A DNA stretch of 64,000 nt from SZAS-79 sp031376265 (GCA_031376265.1 JANMDK010000353.1:18349-82348), one strand, 5' to 3'; shown: positions 36,775 through 49,161, counted from the stretch's first letter. Numbers and translations are program-made. Notes: generated from the sequence alone by a model not told the origin.

Positions 36775-36796
36775 CTCGTCCCGGAAAGGGTAGAAT
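36768..36796 (+). promoter_or_regulatory. Predicted dnaA promoter
   Basis: TGGATA (-35, 4 of 6) and TAGAAT (-10, 5 of 6) are separated by 17 bases, about 80 bp upstream of the dnaA ATG. The -35 lies inside the DnaA box at 36766-36774, an arrangement that would allow autorepression. Confidence 0.6.
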
Positions 36797-36875
36797 CCGG
36801 GCTACTAGAAAGGCGCGTTTCCGGGCCTCGAAAGACCCCTCCAAAGCGCGCCGCGGACAGACCGAAAAGCTATCG

Positions 36876-38228
36876 ATGCAGAACCTCTGGGATGCCTGTT
36901 TACGCCGCCTCGAACGCGAGCTCCCGGCCCAGCAATTCAATACCTGGATCCGCCCCCTGTCTGTTGACGGGAGCGCCTCGGATCCCGGCAGCCTGACCCT
37001 AGCCGCCCCCAACCGCTTTGTCCTAGAACTGGTGCGTGAACGCTTTTCCGGCCGCATCGAGAAGCTGTTTTCGGAAGAAGGGCTCGGCGCCCTTTCGCTC
37101 AGGCTGGTGCTCGCGAGGGGGGCCGACGGCGTCGCCCGCGCAACCCCCGTGGCCCTGCCCCAGGCCGCTCCCGTCGTGCCCGTGGCCAAGGTGCCCCAGA
37201 CGCTCGAGCGCGCACGGCTGAACCCGGGCTTCACCTTCGACAGTTTCGTGACCGGCAAGGCGAACCAGCTGGCCCGGGCCGCAGCCATCCAGGTCTCCGA
37301 AAACCCCGGCATCTCTTACAACCCGCTCTTTGTATATGGGGGCGTCGGCCTCGGCAAAACTCACCTGGTGCAGGCGATCGGCAACTTCGTGGCCGCGCAG
37401 CGCCCGGACGCGAAGATCCGCTACATCCATGCCGAGCAGTACGTGACCGACGTGGTCCGCGCCTACCAGCAGAAGTCGTTCGACGAGTTCAAGCGCTATT
37501 ACCATTCGCTCGACCTGCTGCTGATCGACGACATCCAGTTCTTCTCCAACAAGGGCCGCACGCAGGAGGAGTTCTTCTACGCGTTCAACGCGCTGGTCGA
37601 GGCGCACAAGCAGATCGTCATCACCTGCGACACCTACCCGAAGGAAATCTCGGGCATGGAGGAGCGCCTGATCTCGCGTTTCGGCTGGGGGCTCACCGTG
37701 GCGATCGAGCCGCCGGAGCTCGAGATGCGCGTCGCGATCGTGCTCAAGAAAGCCGAGGCCGAGTCGATCGTCCTGTCCGAGGACATCGCCTTCTTCATTG
37801 CCAAGCACATCCGCTCGAACGTGCGGGAGCTCGAAGGCGCGCTCAAGAAAGTCCTCGCCTTCTCCCGCTTCAACGCGCGCGAGCTAACGCTTGACCTCGC
37901 CAAGGACGCGTTGCGCGACATCCTCAATGTGGCCAACCGCCAGATCACGGTAGAGAACATTCAGAAAACCGTCGCCGAATTCTTCAAGCTGAAGATCTCC
38001 GACATGCACTCCAAGAAGCGCAGCCGCAACGTGGCGCGACCGCGGCAGGTGGCAATGGCACTGGCCAAGGACCTCACGCAGATGAGCCTGCCGGAAATCG
38101 GCGAAGCCTTTGGCAACCGAGACCACACCACGGTCCTCCATGCCTGCCGCACGATCGCCAGCCTTCGCAAGCAGGATGCAGTCATTAACCGCGACTACCT
38201 GGTCCTTGAGCAGGTACTGAAGGGATGA
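36876..38228 (+). CDS. dnaA: Chromosomal replication initiator protein DnaA
   Basis: This 450-residue AAA+ protein binds DnaA boxes and opens the origin. Domain I opens LWDACLRRLERELPAQQFNTWIRP-like sequence. Domain III has Walker A GGVGLGKTHLVQAIG and Walker B LLLIDDIQFF, and domain IV ends with the DNA-binding helix GNRDHTTVLHACRTI. The ATG at 36876 is chosen because MQNLWDACL is the family N-terminus; the longer frame runs through the promoter. A 12-bp tandem repeat starts across its stop codon. Confidence 0.98.
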   Translation: MQNLWDACLRRLERELPAQQFNTWIRPLSVDGSASDPGSLTLAAPNRFVLELVRERFSGRIEKLFSEEGLGALSLRLVLARGADGVARATPVALPQAAPVVPVAKVPQTLERARLNPGFTFDSFVTGKANQLARAAAIQVSENPGISYNPLFVYGGVGLGKTHLVQAIGNFVAAQRPDAKIRYIHAEQYVTDVVRAYQQKSFDEFKRYYHSLDLLLIDDIQFFSNKGRTQEEFFYAFNALVEAHKQIVITCDTYPKEISGMEERLISRFGWGLTVAIEPPELEMRVAIVLKKAEAESIVLSEDIAFFIAKHIRSNVRELEGALKKVLAFSRFNARELTLDLAKDALRDILNVANRQITVENIQKTVAEFFKLKISDMHSKKRSRNVARPRQVAMALAKDLTQMSLPEIGEAFGNRDHTTVLHACRTIASLRKQDAVINRDYLVLEQVLKG

Positions 38229-38270
38229 ATGCGGGGATGAATGCGGGGATGAATGCGAGGATGACCGCGG
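38223..38270. repeat. Four tandem 12-bp repeats across the dnaA stop codon
   Basis: Four consecutive 12-bp units read GGATGAATGCGG, GGATGAATGCGG, GGATGAATGCGA and GGATGACCGCGG. The first unit contains the dnaA TGA stop. They lie at the left edge of the dnaA-dnaN spacer. Confidence 0.85.
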
Positions 38271-38499
38271 GGACTGGAACGGAGGTTGGGCTCGCGCTTG
38301 AAAGCTGTGCAGCGCTTGCGTACAGATTGTGGGTAACTCGGCTCGCGGGCGAAACCCGAAAAGTTATGCAAAACGATGCACAGGCAATGCACAGGCCGTT
38401 TTCGGCACTGCGGACCGCGCAAGGTGCTGCATCGAGAGGGCTTTTCGTCTTATCCCCACGAGTTATGCCCTCTATCTATTATTACCAAGGATAAATAAG
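38229..38499. other. Candidate replication origin (oriC), dnaA-dnaN spacer
   Basis: This 271-bp non-coding spacer holds near-consensus DnaA boxes: TGTGGGTAA at 38328 (minus-strand TTACCCACA, one mismatch), TTATGCAAA at 38364 (relaxed) and TTATCCCCA at 38450 (one mismatch). It ends in an AT-rich stretch (about 38466-38499) suited to unwinding. That stretch includes TAA-TAA-TAG triplets on the minus strand at 38476-38484, resembling DnaA-trios. Together with the box upstream of dnaA, the gene order and the strand switch, this supports an origin in the rpmH-dnaA-dnaN region. Which spacer is the functional origin is not decided by sequence alone. Confidence 0.65.
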
Positions 38500-39603
38500 A
38501 TGATTCTGGTAAAAGCCAAACGCGACGAGCTTCTCGGCCCGCTCTCCGCGGTCAGCGGCATCATCGAACGCCGCCACACCCTGCCGATCCTCTCGAACGT
38601 GCTGATCGAAAAGTCGGGCGAAGCGCTCACTTTCCTCGCCACCGACATCGAGATCCAGATCGTCTCGCGTTCCGCGCTCGAGCAGTCGGGCGACGCCAAG
38701 GGCGTGACGGTCGGCGCGCGCAAGCTGGTGGACATCCTGCGCGCGCTGCCGGACGGCGAAGTCACGCTCTCGACCCAGGACAAGCGCCTGCAGGTCAAGT
38801 CGGGCCGCAGCCGGTTTTCGCTGCAGACGCTGCCTGCCGAGGATTTCCCGCGCCTCGCGCGTCCCGTCAGCGACGTGTCGAAGTTTTCCCTGCCGCAGAA
38901 AGCGCTGAGGAAGTTGCTCGCGCTGGTGCAGTACGCGATGGCGCAGCAGGACATCCGCTACTACCTCAACGGGCTCCTCCTCGTGGTCGAAGACAAGCAG
39001 CTCAAGCTCGTGGCCACCGACGGCCACCGCCTGGCCTATTGCTCGATGCAGCTCGACACTGAATTGCCGAGGCAGGAAGTGATCGTGCCGAGAAAGACCA
39101 TCCTCGAGCTCTACAAGCTCATGGCGGATTCCGACGACCCGGTCGACATCGAGATCAGCGCGACGCAGGCGGCGTTTTCGTTCGGCACGATCGAACTCGT
39201 TTCCAAGCTCGTCGACGGCAAGTTCCCGGACTACACGCGCGTGATTCCCAAGGACCACAAGAACACCGCGGTCATCGACCGCGAGCTGCTGCGTCAGGCC
39301 CTTTCGCGCGCGGCGATTCTTTCCAACGAGAAATTCCGCGGCGTGCGCTGGGTGCTGGCCGACGGCCTGCTCAAGATCGTCTCCTCGAACGCCGACCAGG
39401 AGGAAGCCAACGAGGAGCTCGAGGTCAAGTATTCGGGCGTGGCGCTCGACATCGGCTTTAACGTCACCTACCTCCTCGACGTGCTGAACAACGTCGCGGG
39501 CAACGAGATCGAGGTGAGCTTCGGCGATGCCGCCTCCAGCGCGCTGGTGCATTTCCCGGCGGAGAAGGATTTCAAGTACGTCGTCATGCCGATGAGAATC
39601 TGA
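38500..39603 (+). CDS. dnaN: DNA polymerase III beta subunit (sliding clamp)
   Basis: This 367-residue protein is the ring-shaped processivity clamp. Three related domains are visible; ERRHTLPILSNVLIE near the N-terminus and VDGKFPDYTRVIPKD in the middle are standard signatures, and it ends with the clamp-typical YVVMPMRI. The ATG at 38500 follows an AAGGA site by 8 bases; the longer upstream frame lies in the origin spacer. Confidence 0.98.
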   Translation: MILVKAKRDELLGPLSAVSGIIERRHTLPILSNVLIEKSGEALTFLATDIEIQIVSRSALEQSGDAKGVTVGARKLVDILRALPDGEVTLSTQDKRLQVKSGRSRFSLQTLPAEDFPRLARPVSDVSKFSLPQKALRKLLALVQYAMAQQDIRYYLNGLLLVVEDKQLKLVATDGHRLAYCSMQLDTELPRQEVIVPRKTILELYKLMADSDDPVDIEISATQAAFSFGTIELVSKLVDGKFPDYTRVIPKDHKNTAVIDRELLRQALSRAAILSNEKFRGVRWVLADGLLKIVSSNADQEEANEELEVKYSGVALDIGFNVTYLLDVLNNVAGNEIEVSFGDAASSALVHFPAEKDFKYVVMPMRI

Positions 39604-39620
39604 GAAAGGGAACACCCAGA

Positions 39621-42076
<2,456 letters not shown>

Positions 42077-42080
<4 letters not shown>

Positions 42081-44743
42081 GCGCGCTTCTTCGCCGGGGT
42101 TTTAACCGCGCTCTTGGCTGCGGGCTTGGTCGCCGGCTTGGCAACGGCTTTGGCCGCGGCGGGCTTGGCCTTTGCCTTCGTCTTTGGCAGCAGCTTGGTC
42201 TTTGCGGTTGCGCGGGCCGGCTTGGCTTTGGCGGCGGCCTTCTTGAGCGGGGCCGGCGCCGCTTCCGCCGGTTCGTTGGCGGCCGGTTTCTTCGCCACAG
42301 CGCCGGGCTTTGCAACCCGCGGCTGGAATTCGAAGCCGATCTTGCCGCCCGGGGTCTTCGCGAGGAATGCCTTGAAGGGCCGCCCCTTCTTCGAGATGAA
42401 GCGCGTCAGCAGGTCGGTCTTTCCGGTGGCCAGCAGCTTTTCCATCTGCTCGCGCTCGATCTGCTGCTGCAGGATGATTTTCCCTGAGCGGAAATCGCAG
42501 GTGCGCGGCGAGCCTACGGATTTCTCGCACACGTAAGCCATGCCGAGGTCGAAAACCCGCGAGCCGCATTTCGGGCAGGCGCCCAACGGCTGCATCGCGC
42601 TGAAATCGGGCGCTTCGCCGCCTTCGTCCTCCGGCCGCGCCTGGCCGAAATCGAATTCGATGCGGTTCTCTTCGTTGAGCTTGAGCACCGCCGCAAAGGG
42701 CCGGCCCATGCGGCTGCGAAAGCCGGTGAGCGGCCCGATGGTGCGGCTGCGGAAAAGCACGGCGACCTCTTCGGGCGCCCATTCGCGTCCGGAGATGACT
42801 TTCCAGACGTTGAAATCGCACGCCTGGCACTGGAACTTGCGGTAGTTCTCCTGCACGACGCCGCCGCACTTCGGGCAGGGCGCGTCCACCGTGGCGAACG
42901 CGGTGTCCGGGATGTCGCCGTTCTTGATGCGCGCAACGAGGTCGCGGGTGACCGATTCGATGTGCTCCATGAACTCGTCGCGCTTCAGCTTGCCGAGTTC
43001 CATCTGCTTGAGCTTGAACTCCCAGTCGCCGGTCAGCTCAGGCGAAGTGATTTCCGAAACGCCGAAGTGCTTCAGCGCAAACAGCAACGAGAAGGCCTTG
43101 GGCGTCGGCACGAGCTCCCTGGCGTTGCGATGGACGTATTCCTCCTTGAGCAGGCCTTCGATCACCGCAGCGCGCGTGGCGGGCGTCCCAAGGCCCTTCT
43201 GGCTCATCGCCTCGCGCAGCTCGTCGTCTTCCACGAGCTTGCCGGCGCCTTCCATGGCCGAGAGCAGCGTCGCTTCGCTGTAGCGCGGCGGCGGCTTGGT
43301 CTGGCTGGCCACCGATTGCACCTCGAGCGTGCGGACCTTCTCGCCCTGCTCGATGGCCGGCAGGTTTTCGTCATCGGCTTGCGTCGTCTTGCCGTAAACG
43401 GAGAGCCACCCGGGCGTCTTGAGCACGCGCCCCTCGGTCTTGAAGCTGTGTCCTTCGACGACCGTGATGCGCGTGGTCTGCAGGAATTCGGCCGCCGGGA
43501 AGAAAACCGACAGGAAACGCCGCACGACCAGGTCGTAGAGCTTCTGCTCGGGCTCCGACAGGCTCTTCGGTGCCTGCAACGTCGGGATGATCGCGAAGTG
43601 GTCCGAGATCTTACTGTTGTCGAAGATGCGCTTGTTCTGCTTGACCCAGCCCTGCTTGAGGATTTGGGCCGCATGTATCACGTACTGCCCTTCCTTCAGC
43701 ATCTCGAGCGTCTTCTTGACCGTCGGCACGTAGTCTTCCGGCAGCGCGCGCGCATCGGTTCGCGGGTAGGTCAGCACCTTGTGCTTTTCGTACAGCGCCT
43801 GGGCGAGGCCCAGCGTGTTCTTGGCCGAAAAGCCGAACCGGCCGTTGGCTTCGCGCTGCAGGCTGGTGAGGTCGAACAGCAGCGGTGAAAGCTGCGTGGA
43901 GGGTTTCGTCTCCTCGGTTGCGGTCGCGGGCTTGCCTTCGCAGGCCGCGCGGATCGCGTCGGCTTTCTTCGCTTCCCAGAGCCGCTCGGCTTTCTTCTCG
44001 CCGTCGTCCTGTTTTTTCCAGGCAGTGTCGAACCAGCGTCCGGGATACTCGCCGGCCTTGGCGCCGAAACGGGCCTGCACTTCCCAATAGTCGCGCGGAA
44101 CGAACGCCCGGATCTTTTCCTCGCGCTCGACGAGGATTGCCAGTGTGGGCGTCTGCACGCGCCCCACCGTGGTCAGGTAGAAGCCGCCTTCCTTCGAATT
44201 GAAAGCGGTCATCGCGCGGGTGCCGTTGATGCCGACCAGCCAGTCGGCCTCCGACCTCGACTTGGCGGCATCGGCGAGCGCGAGCATTTCGCGGTCCGCC
44301 CTGAGCTTCTCGAAGCCCTCGCGGATCGCCGTCTGCGTCATCGACTGGAGCCACAGGCGCTGGATCGGCTTCTTGGTCTTCGCGTGCTGGACGATGTAGC
44401 GGAAGATCAGCTCGCCCTCGCGACCGGCGTCGCAGGCGTTGACCAGCGAGTCGATGTCCTTGCGCTTGATGAGGCGCAAGAGGACGTTGAGGCGCGGCTC
44501 ACTTCGCTCGATCGGCCGCAGCTCGAAGTGCGGCGGGATGACGGGCAGGTTGTTGAACGACCACTTGCCCTTCTTGACATCGTGCGACTCAGGCAGCGTC
44601 AGCTCGAGAAGGTGGCCGACCGCCGAAGAGACGACGCAGTCGTCGCTTTCGAACCAATCGCTTTGCTTGGTGAAGCCGCCGAGCGCCTTGGCAATATCCG
44701 ACGCTACCGACGGTTTCTCGGCAATGATGAGTTTTTTTGCCAC
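42077..44743 (-). CDS. topB: DNA topoisomerase III
   Basis: This 888-residue type IA topoisomerase relaxes or decatenates DNA. The N-terminal TOPRIM opens KKLIIAEKPSVASDIAKALG and includes ACDAGREGELIF. The catalytic Tyr is in LTYPRTDAR (about residue 326). Two zinc-ribbon modules follow (CPKCGGVVQ and CPKCGSRVFD), then an 80-residue Lys/Ala/Pro tail resembling histone H1. A GTG at 44743 is the best start since the family begins MxKKLIIAEKP; its ribosome site is weak. Confidence 0.95.
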
Positions 44744-44840
44744 GCAGAAAGGGTTGCCTGCCTTGGAAGGGGGCAGATGATAAGCGCAACCGCGGGCGAA
44801 TGACAACCGACCGCTTCACACTAAGCTCGCGTGCGCGCGA

Positions 44841-45299
44841 TCAGTTCGGCAGGCGATTCTCCGCGGGCTCGAGCAATTCCCCGGCCATGAGCCGGCTCGC
44901 GGGCGTTTCGAGATTCCACAGCACCATCAATACAATAAGCTTGAGTTGCTCGAGCGACAGCGTGCGTCCCGAGGCCGCCATCGCCCGGTCGATCACGAGC
45001 TCGCGCAGCACCGGGTCGAGCACGCCGATATCCTCCAGGCGGATGACGAGACCGCGGCAAGCCGCGTCGAGTTTGGCGCACTCCTTCGGCGCATAGGCGC
45101 GGATTGCCCGCGTCGACGCGGGCAGCGCAGCGAGCTTTCGATGCGGCGCGTGCAGTACGCCCGCGAGCCACGACAGGGCCTCGCTGATCTCCGACTCCTC
45201 GAACCCGGCGGCCGAAAGCTTCTTCGCGATCAGTTCGTTATCTTCCGAGAGGTCGGCGCGGTGGCAGTTCTCGAACAGGTAGACAAAGATGTCGTACAT
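44841..45299 (-). CDS. smg: Smg family protein (DUF494)
   Basis: This 152-residue protein matches Smg, found beside dprA in many beta- and gammaproteobacteria. It opens MYDIFVYLFENCHRADL and has EISEALSWL and the C-terminal LEQLKLIVLMVLWN. The molecular function is unknown. It follows dprA by 18 bp. Confidence 0.93.
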   Translation of the reverse strand: MYDIFVYLFENCHRADLSEDNELIAKKLSAAGFEESEISEALSWLAGVLHAPHRKLAALPASTRAIRAYAPKECAKLDAACRGLVIRLEDIGVLDPVLRELVIDRAMAASGRTLSLEQLKLIVLMVLWNLETPASRLMAGELLEPAENRLPN

Positions 45300-45317
45300 G
45301 GCGTTTTTTCTTCTTTT

Positions 45318-46391
45318 TCAGGTGAGGCGTTGATAACGCCCGCCGGGCAGTGTCGCCACCAGCCCGTCGAGCTCCAGTCTAAGCAGTTCTGCGGCAATCC
45401 TTTCCGCGGGAAGCCCGGCCCGCGCGCACAGCGCGTCGATGTCCACCGGGTCGAATCCCATGTGCTCGAGCAGCCCGCCGGCTGCTCCGAGCTGCGCCGG
45501 CAGCGTGGAGGCGTAGCGCCAGTTGCCGAGTTCGGCAAGCACGTCCTGGGCCGAATCGACGAGCTTGGCGCCGTCCTTAATGAGGGCGTGGCAGCCCTTG
45601 GAAAGGGGCGAGTGAATCGAGCCGGGAATCGCGAACACTTCGCGGCCCTGTTCGGTCGCCAGCCGCGCCGTGATCAGCGAGCCGCTGTCCAGCGCGGCCT
45701 CGACGACCAGGCACCCGCGCGCGAGGCCGCTGATCAGCCGGTTGCGGCGCGGGAAATTGTGGCCGATCGAAGGCGTGCCGACCGGGTATTCGCTCAGCAG
45801 CAAGCCGCTTTCGGCGACCTGCCTGAAAAGAGGCGCGTTCGATTGCGGGTAGACGATGTCAATCCCGGTGCCGAGCACCGCGATCGTCGAGCCTTCGCCC
45901 GCGAGTCCGCCGCGATGCGCGGCGGCGTCGATGCCCAGCGCGAGACCGCTAACGATGGTGAGGCCGCCCTGGCTGAAGGCCTTCGCGAAGGCTTCGGCGT
46001 TCCGCTGGCCCTGCGCGGTGCCATTGCGGCTGCCGACGATGGCGAGGGCGCTTCTTTCGAGGAGGCTGACTTCGCCGTCTGCGTAAAGCAGCGGCGGCGG
46101 GTCGGCGATTTCCAGCAGCAGTCGCGGATAAGTGGCGTCAGCGAGGGTGATGATCTGGTGGCGGGGTTTAGAAGCCCACTCCAGCGCGCGCTCGACGGCC
46201 GCTGAGGCAACGCCTTTGACTAGTGCGGTCGCAGCCTCGGTACCCGCCTGGCGGGCCAGCGCGGCGCGGTCGGCTGCAAGGACATTCTCGGGAAGGCCGA
46301 ACTCTTTGAGGAGCCGGCGGATTGTCGCGGCGCCGAGGCCCGGCGTGAGGCAGAGAGTCAACCACGCTTCGAGCCCCTGGCCGCGCGTCAT
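45318..46391 (-). CDS. dprA: DNA-processing protein DprA
   Basis: This 357-residue protein loads RecA on incoming single-stranded DNA during natural transformation. A SAM-like N-terminal domain is followed by the Rossmann-like DprA domain with AIVGSRNGTAQGQRNAE, SGLALGIDAAAHRGGL and FPRRNRLISGLA. A winged-helix C-terminus (about 295-357) is typical of proteobacterial members. Other competence genes are not in this window. Confidence 0.96.
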   Translation of the reverse strand: MTRGQGLEAWLTLCLTPGLGAATIRRLLKEFGLPENVLAADRAALARQAGTEAATALVKGVASAAVERALEWASKPRHQIITLADATYPRLLLEIADPPPLLYADGEVSLLERSALAIVGSRNGTAQGQRNAEAFAKAFSQGGLTIVSGLALGIDAAAHRGGLAGEGSTIAVLGTGIDIVYPQSNAPLFRQVAESGLLLSEYPVGTPSIGHNFPRRNRLISGLARGCLVVEAALDSGSLITARLATEQGREVFAIPGSIHSPLSKGCHALIKDGAKLVDSAQDVLAELGNWRYASTLPAQLGAAGGLLEHMGFDPVDIDALCARAGLPAERIAAELLRLELDGLVATLPGGRYQRLT

Positions 46392-46418
46392 CCGGGCGGG
46401 CGCAGGCGCGAGGGCCGG

Positions 46419-47492
46419 TCAGGGCGTCTGGACGACATCCAGCGGGTTGACCGGTCGGGACACATCCATGACCAGGGCATAGGACACCCGATCGAAGACG
46501 CGAAAAACGAACACGAGGCCGTAGCGCTCGTCCGGCACGCGCATCCCGGTCATCGAGGTCTTTTCGATGCTGCCGGACATATCGCGCTTCTGGCCAACGA
46601 CCGCCCCCAAACGCAGCAGCGCGAGGACGTGGCCGACCTCGATCCCGTCGGCGCGTCCCCGGTTGAGCGTGACGACCGAATTGCGGCTGCCTTCGCCCAC
46701 GGTGCCGACGCCGCCATAGATCGACATCACGCGGCCGGAGATTTTCGCGGTTGGCGAATGCGGCGCGTAGTTCGGGATCAGCGGCGAGCCGGCGGCCACC
46801 AGGCGGTCGCCCTTGGTGATTTCCTGGTTGGCGGCAATGATCTCGATCGTCGAAGGCTCGCCGGCCTTGCGCACGCGAGCCGAGCCGAGGAACGTGGCTT
46901 CGTAACCGACGGTCAGGTTGGTGTCCGGATCAACGAGCGCCTTGCCGCGCCGGTAGATATGCCAGGTTTCTTCCTTGGCATTCGAAAGCCCGCGCGCATA
47001 CGCGACGTTGCCCGCGCCGAGGATTACGCGGTTTTCCTCGGTGGCGATGATTTCTGGCGCGTTATCCAGGCCATTGGGCTCCACCACCAGCGGCCGGGTC
47101 AGGTACGGCTCGATCAGGCTGGGAGGAATGCTGGGAATTTCCCGCGTGGCCGAAGACTCCGCGCGCACTTGCGGCGAAAGCTTGATCGTCTCGGTCGGCA
47201 TGATCGCGAGCTGGCCGCGGTTGCGGTCGAGCACGAGCACGTCGCCCGGGTAAATGCGATGCGGGCTCCGCAGCGTTTCGCGGTTCATTTCCCAGAGCTC
47301 GGGCCAGCGTTGCGGCGCATCCAGGTAGCGCTGGGCGATCGACCAGAGGGTGTCGCCCTGGACCACCACGTACCGGTCCGGTGCACTGGCCTTCAAATCG
47401 GCCGCAGGAACCTGCGCCAAGGCCTCGCCGAGCAGCCCGGAACAGGCAACAAAAGCGAGCGTTGTGATAGACTTACGCAACTGAAACAGCAT
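46419..47492 (-). CDS. LysM-domain cell-envelope protein
   Basis: This protein of about 357 residues has a signal peptide (about 1-27, ending EALAQV) and one LysM peptidoglycan-binding module, VVQGDTLWSIAQRYLDAPQ plus IYPGDVLVL. A longer C-terminal region of unknown function follows. The ATG at 47492 has a GGGGG site. It heads the lysM-dprA-smg-topB cluster, a conserved betaproteobacterial arrangement divergent from def, and probably acts in the periplasm. Confidence 0.9.
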   Translation of the reverse strand: MLFQLRKSITTLAFVACSGLLGEALAQVPAADLKASAPDRYVVVQGDTLWSIAQRYLDAPQRWPELWEMNRETLRSPHRIYPGDVLVLDRNRGQLAIMPTETIKLSPQVRAESSATREIPSIPPSLIEPYLTRPLVVEPNGLDNAPEIIATEENRVILGAGNVAYARGLSNAKEETWHIYRRGKALVDPDTNLTVGYEATFLGSARVRKAGEPSTIEIIAANQEITKGDRLVAAGSPLIPNYAPHSPTAKISGRVMSIYGGVGTVGEGSRNSVVTLNRGRADGIEVGHVLALLRLGAVVGQKRDMSGSIEKTSMTGMRVPDERYGLVFVFRVFDRVSYALVMDVSRPVNPLDVVQTP

Positions 47493-47638
47493 GGAGCCCC
47501 CGTCGTCCGGTCGGCTGGTAAAACCTGCTTGATAAACCCGATTACGACCCAAATTTAGCATAACGCCGCAGCAAGTTACACGCTGCATTAGATTGTGTAT
47601 GTAAATTGCTCTGTCAGCAAGCTTATTTCCACTTACCC

Positions 47639-48142
47639 ATGTCGATCCTCCATATCCTGCGCTACCCGGACGCCCGCCTCCACAAGGTGGCCGCGCCGGT
47701 CACCGTTTTCGACGCTTCCCTTAAAAAGCTGGTCGCCGACCTGACCGAGACCATGTACGCAGCCCCCGGCGTCGGGCTTGCTGCGACCCAGGTCGACGTC
47801 CACAAGCAGGTCATCGTGGTCGACGTGTCCGAGCGGAGGGATTCGCTGATCACCCTGGTAAACCCGGAAATCATCGAAAGCTTCGGCGAATCCGACATCG
47901 AGGAAGGCTGCCTGTCGGTGCCCGCAATCTACGACACGGTGCCGCGCGCCGAGCGGGTCAAGGTGCGCGCCTGGGATGCCAACGGCAACGCGTTTACGCT
48001 CGAGGCGCAGGGGCTGCTGGCGGTCTGCATCCAGCACGAAATGGATCACCTGCAGGGCAAGGTGTTCGTCGAATACCTCTCCCAGCTCAAGCAAACCCGC
48101 GTGCGCGCGAGGCTCGCCAAGCAACTCAGGAAGAGCGCCTAA
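47639..48142 (+). CDS. def: Peptide deformylase
   Basis: This 167-residue metalloenzyme removes the formyl group from nascent proteins. All three motifs are intact: GVGLAATQ, EEGCLSVP (Cys91) and HEMDHLQGK (His133, Glu134, His137). The ATG at 47639 is used since MSILHILRYPD is the family start; no clear ribosome site precedes it. It precedes fmt, the gene for the opposing formylation step, after a 92-bp gap. Confidence 0.97.
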   Translation: MSILHILRYPDARLHKVAAPVTVFDASLKKLVADLTETMYAAPGVGLAATQVDVHKQVIVVDVSERRDSLITLVNPEIIESFGESDIEEGCLSVPAIYDTVPRAERVKVRAWDANGNAFTLEAQGLLAVCIQHEMDHLQGKVFVEYLSQLKQTRVRARLAKQLRKSA

Positions 48143-48234
48143 GTCTTCGTCAGGCGGCACCTTCGTCTCGCCCCGGCCCGGCCGGGCGTGCTCACCGGTC
48201 GCGGGCCGTAGCGATCAACTCTTAGGGCTTTCCG

Positions 48235-49161
48235 ATGCGCCTCGTTTTTGCCGGCACGCCTGTCTTTGCGGACCGTGCCCTGGCCGCGCTGCTCGCTGAG
48301 GGGCACGAAATTATGTCAGTGCTCACTCAGCCGGACCGCAAGTCTGGACGTGGACTTCAGTTGTTGCCCAGTCCCGTCAAGGCGCTAGCGCTAAAGCACG
48401 GTCTCGAGGTCCTGCAGCCCGCCAAGTTCAGTGATGGCGACACCGTCGGGCACCTCCGGGCACTGCAACCTGAAATGCTCGTGGTGGCGGCTTATGGCCT
48501 GATCCTGCCCCAGTCCGGGCTGGACGTCGCGCGGCATGGCGCGATCAACATTCACGCCTCGATGTTGCCGCGCTGGCGGGGCGCTGCCCCGATCCATCGC
48601 GCCATCCTCGCCGGGGACGAGGAGACAGGCATCACGCTAATGCGCATGGACGCCGGCCTCGATACCGGCGCGATGCTTGTGCAAAAGAGCATCGGCATCG
48701 CCGCGGACGAGACGACCGGTTCCCTTCACGATCGCCTCGCCGCGCTCGGAGCGCAAATGATCGCGGACCTGGTGCGTCGTCCGGAAGACGCACAGGCGAT
48801 TGCGCAGCCGGCCGAGGGCGTCACCTATGCGCGCAAGATCGAGAAAAGCGAGAGCGTGCTCGACTGGCGTAAGCCCGCCCGCGTTCTCGAGCGCGAGGTG
48901 CGCGCATTCAATCCCGCGCCGGGCGCACGCGCGACGATCGATGCAACGGACCTCAGGATCTGGCGCTCGCATTGCATCGATCACATTGGCGACCCCGGCC
49001 GGGTGCAGCGCGCAGACGACGATGGCATCGTCGTTGCCTGTGGCGAAGGCGCGCTAGTACTCACCGAATTGCAGCGTGCCGGCGGCAAGCGTCTCGGCGC
49101 GCGCGACTTCCTGCGCGGGCACCCGATCGCAACGGGCGATCGTTTTGCACTGCCCGCCTGA
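48235..49161 (+). CDS. fmt: Methionyl-tRNA formyltransferase
   Basis: This 308-residue enzyme formylates initiator Met-tRNA using 10-formyl-tetrahydrofolate. It has RLVFAGTPVFA, the catalytic region NIHASMLPRWRGAAPIHRAI and the GITLMRMDAGLDTG segment, then a C-terminal OB-like tRNA-binding domain. An AGGG site precedes the ATG. It abuts rsmB with no spacer. Confidence 0.97.
   Translation: MRLVFAGTPVFADRALAALLAEGHEIMSVLTQPDRKSGRGLQLLPSPVKALALKHGLEVLQPAKFSDGDTVGHLRALQPEMLVVAAYGLILPQSGLDVARHGAINIHASMLPRWRGAAPIHRAILAGDEETGITLMRMDAGLDTGAMLVQKSIGIAADETTGSLHDRLAALGAQMIADLVRRPEDAQAIAQPAEGVTYARKIEKSESVLDWRKPARVLEREVRAFNPAPGARATIDATDLRIWRSHCIDHIGDPGRVQRADDDGIVVACGEGALVLTELQRAGGKRLGARDFLRGHPIATGDRFALPA

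Noticed and set aside
38225..38494. 89-residue plus-strand frame starting MNAGMNAG just after dnaA
   Set aside because: It is created by the 12-bp tandem repeats and runs through the DnaA-box spacer. It has no known family features, and the low-complexity start is explained by the repeat.
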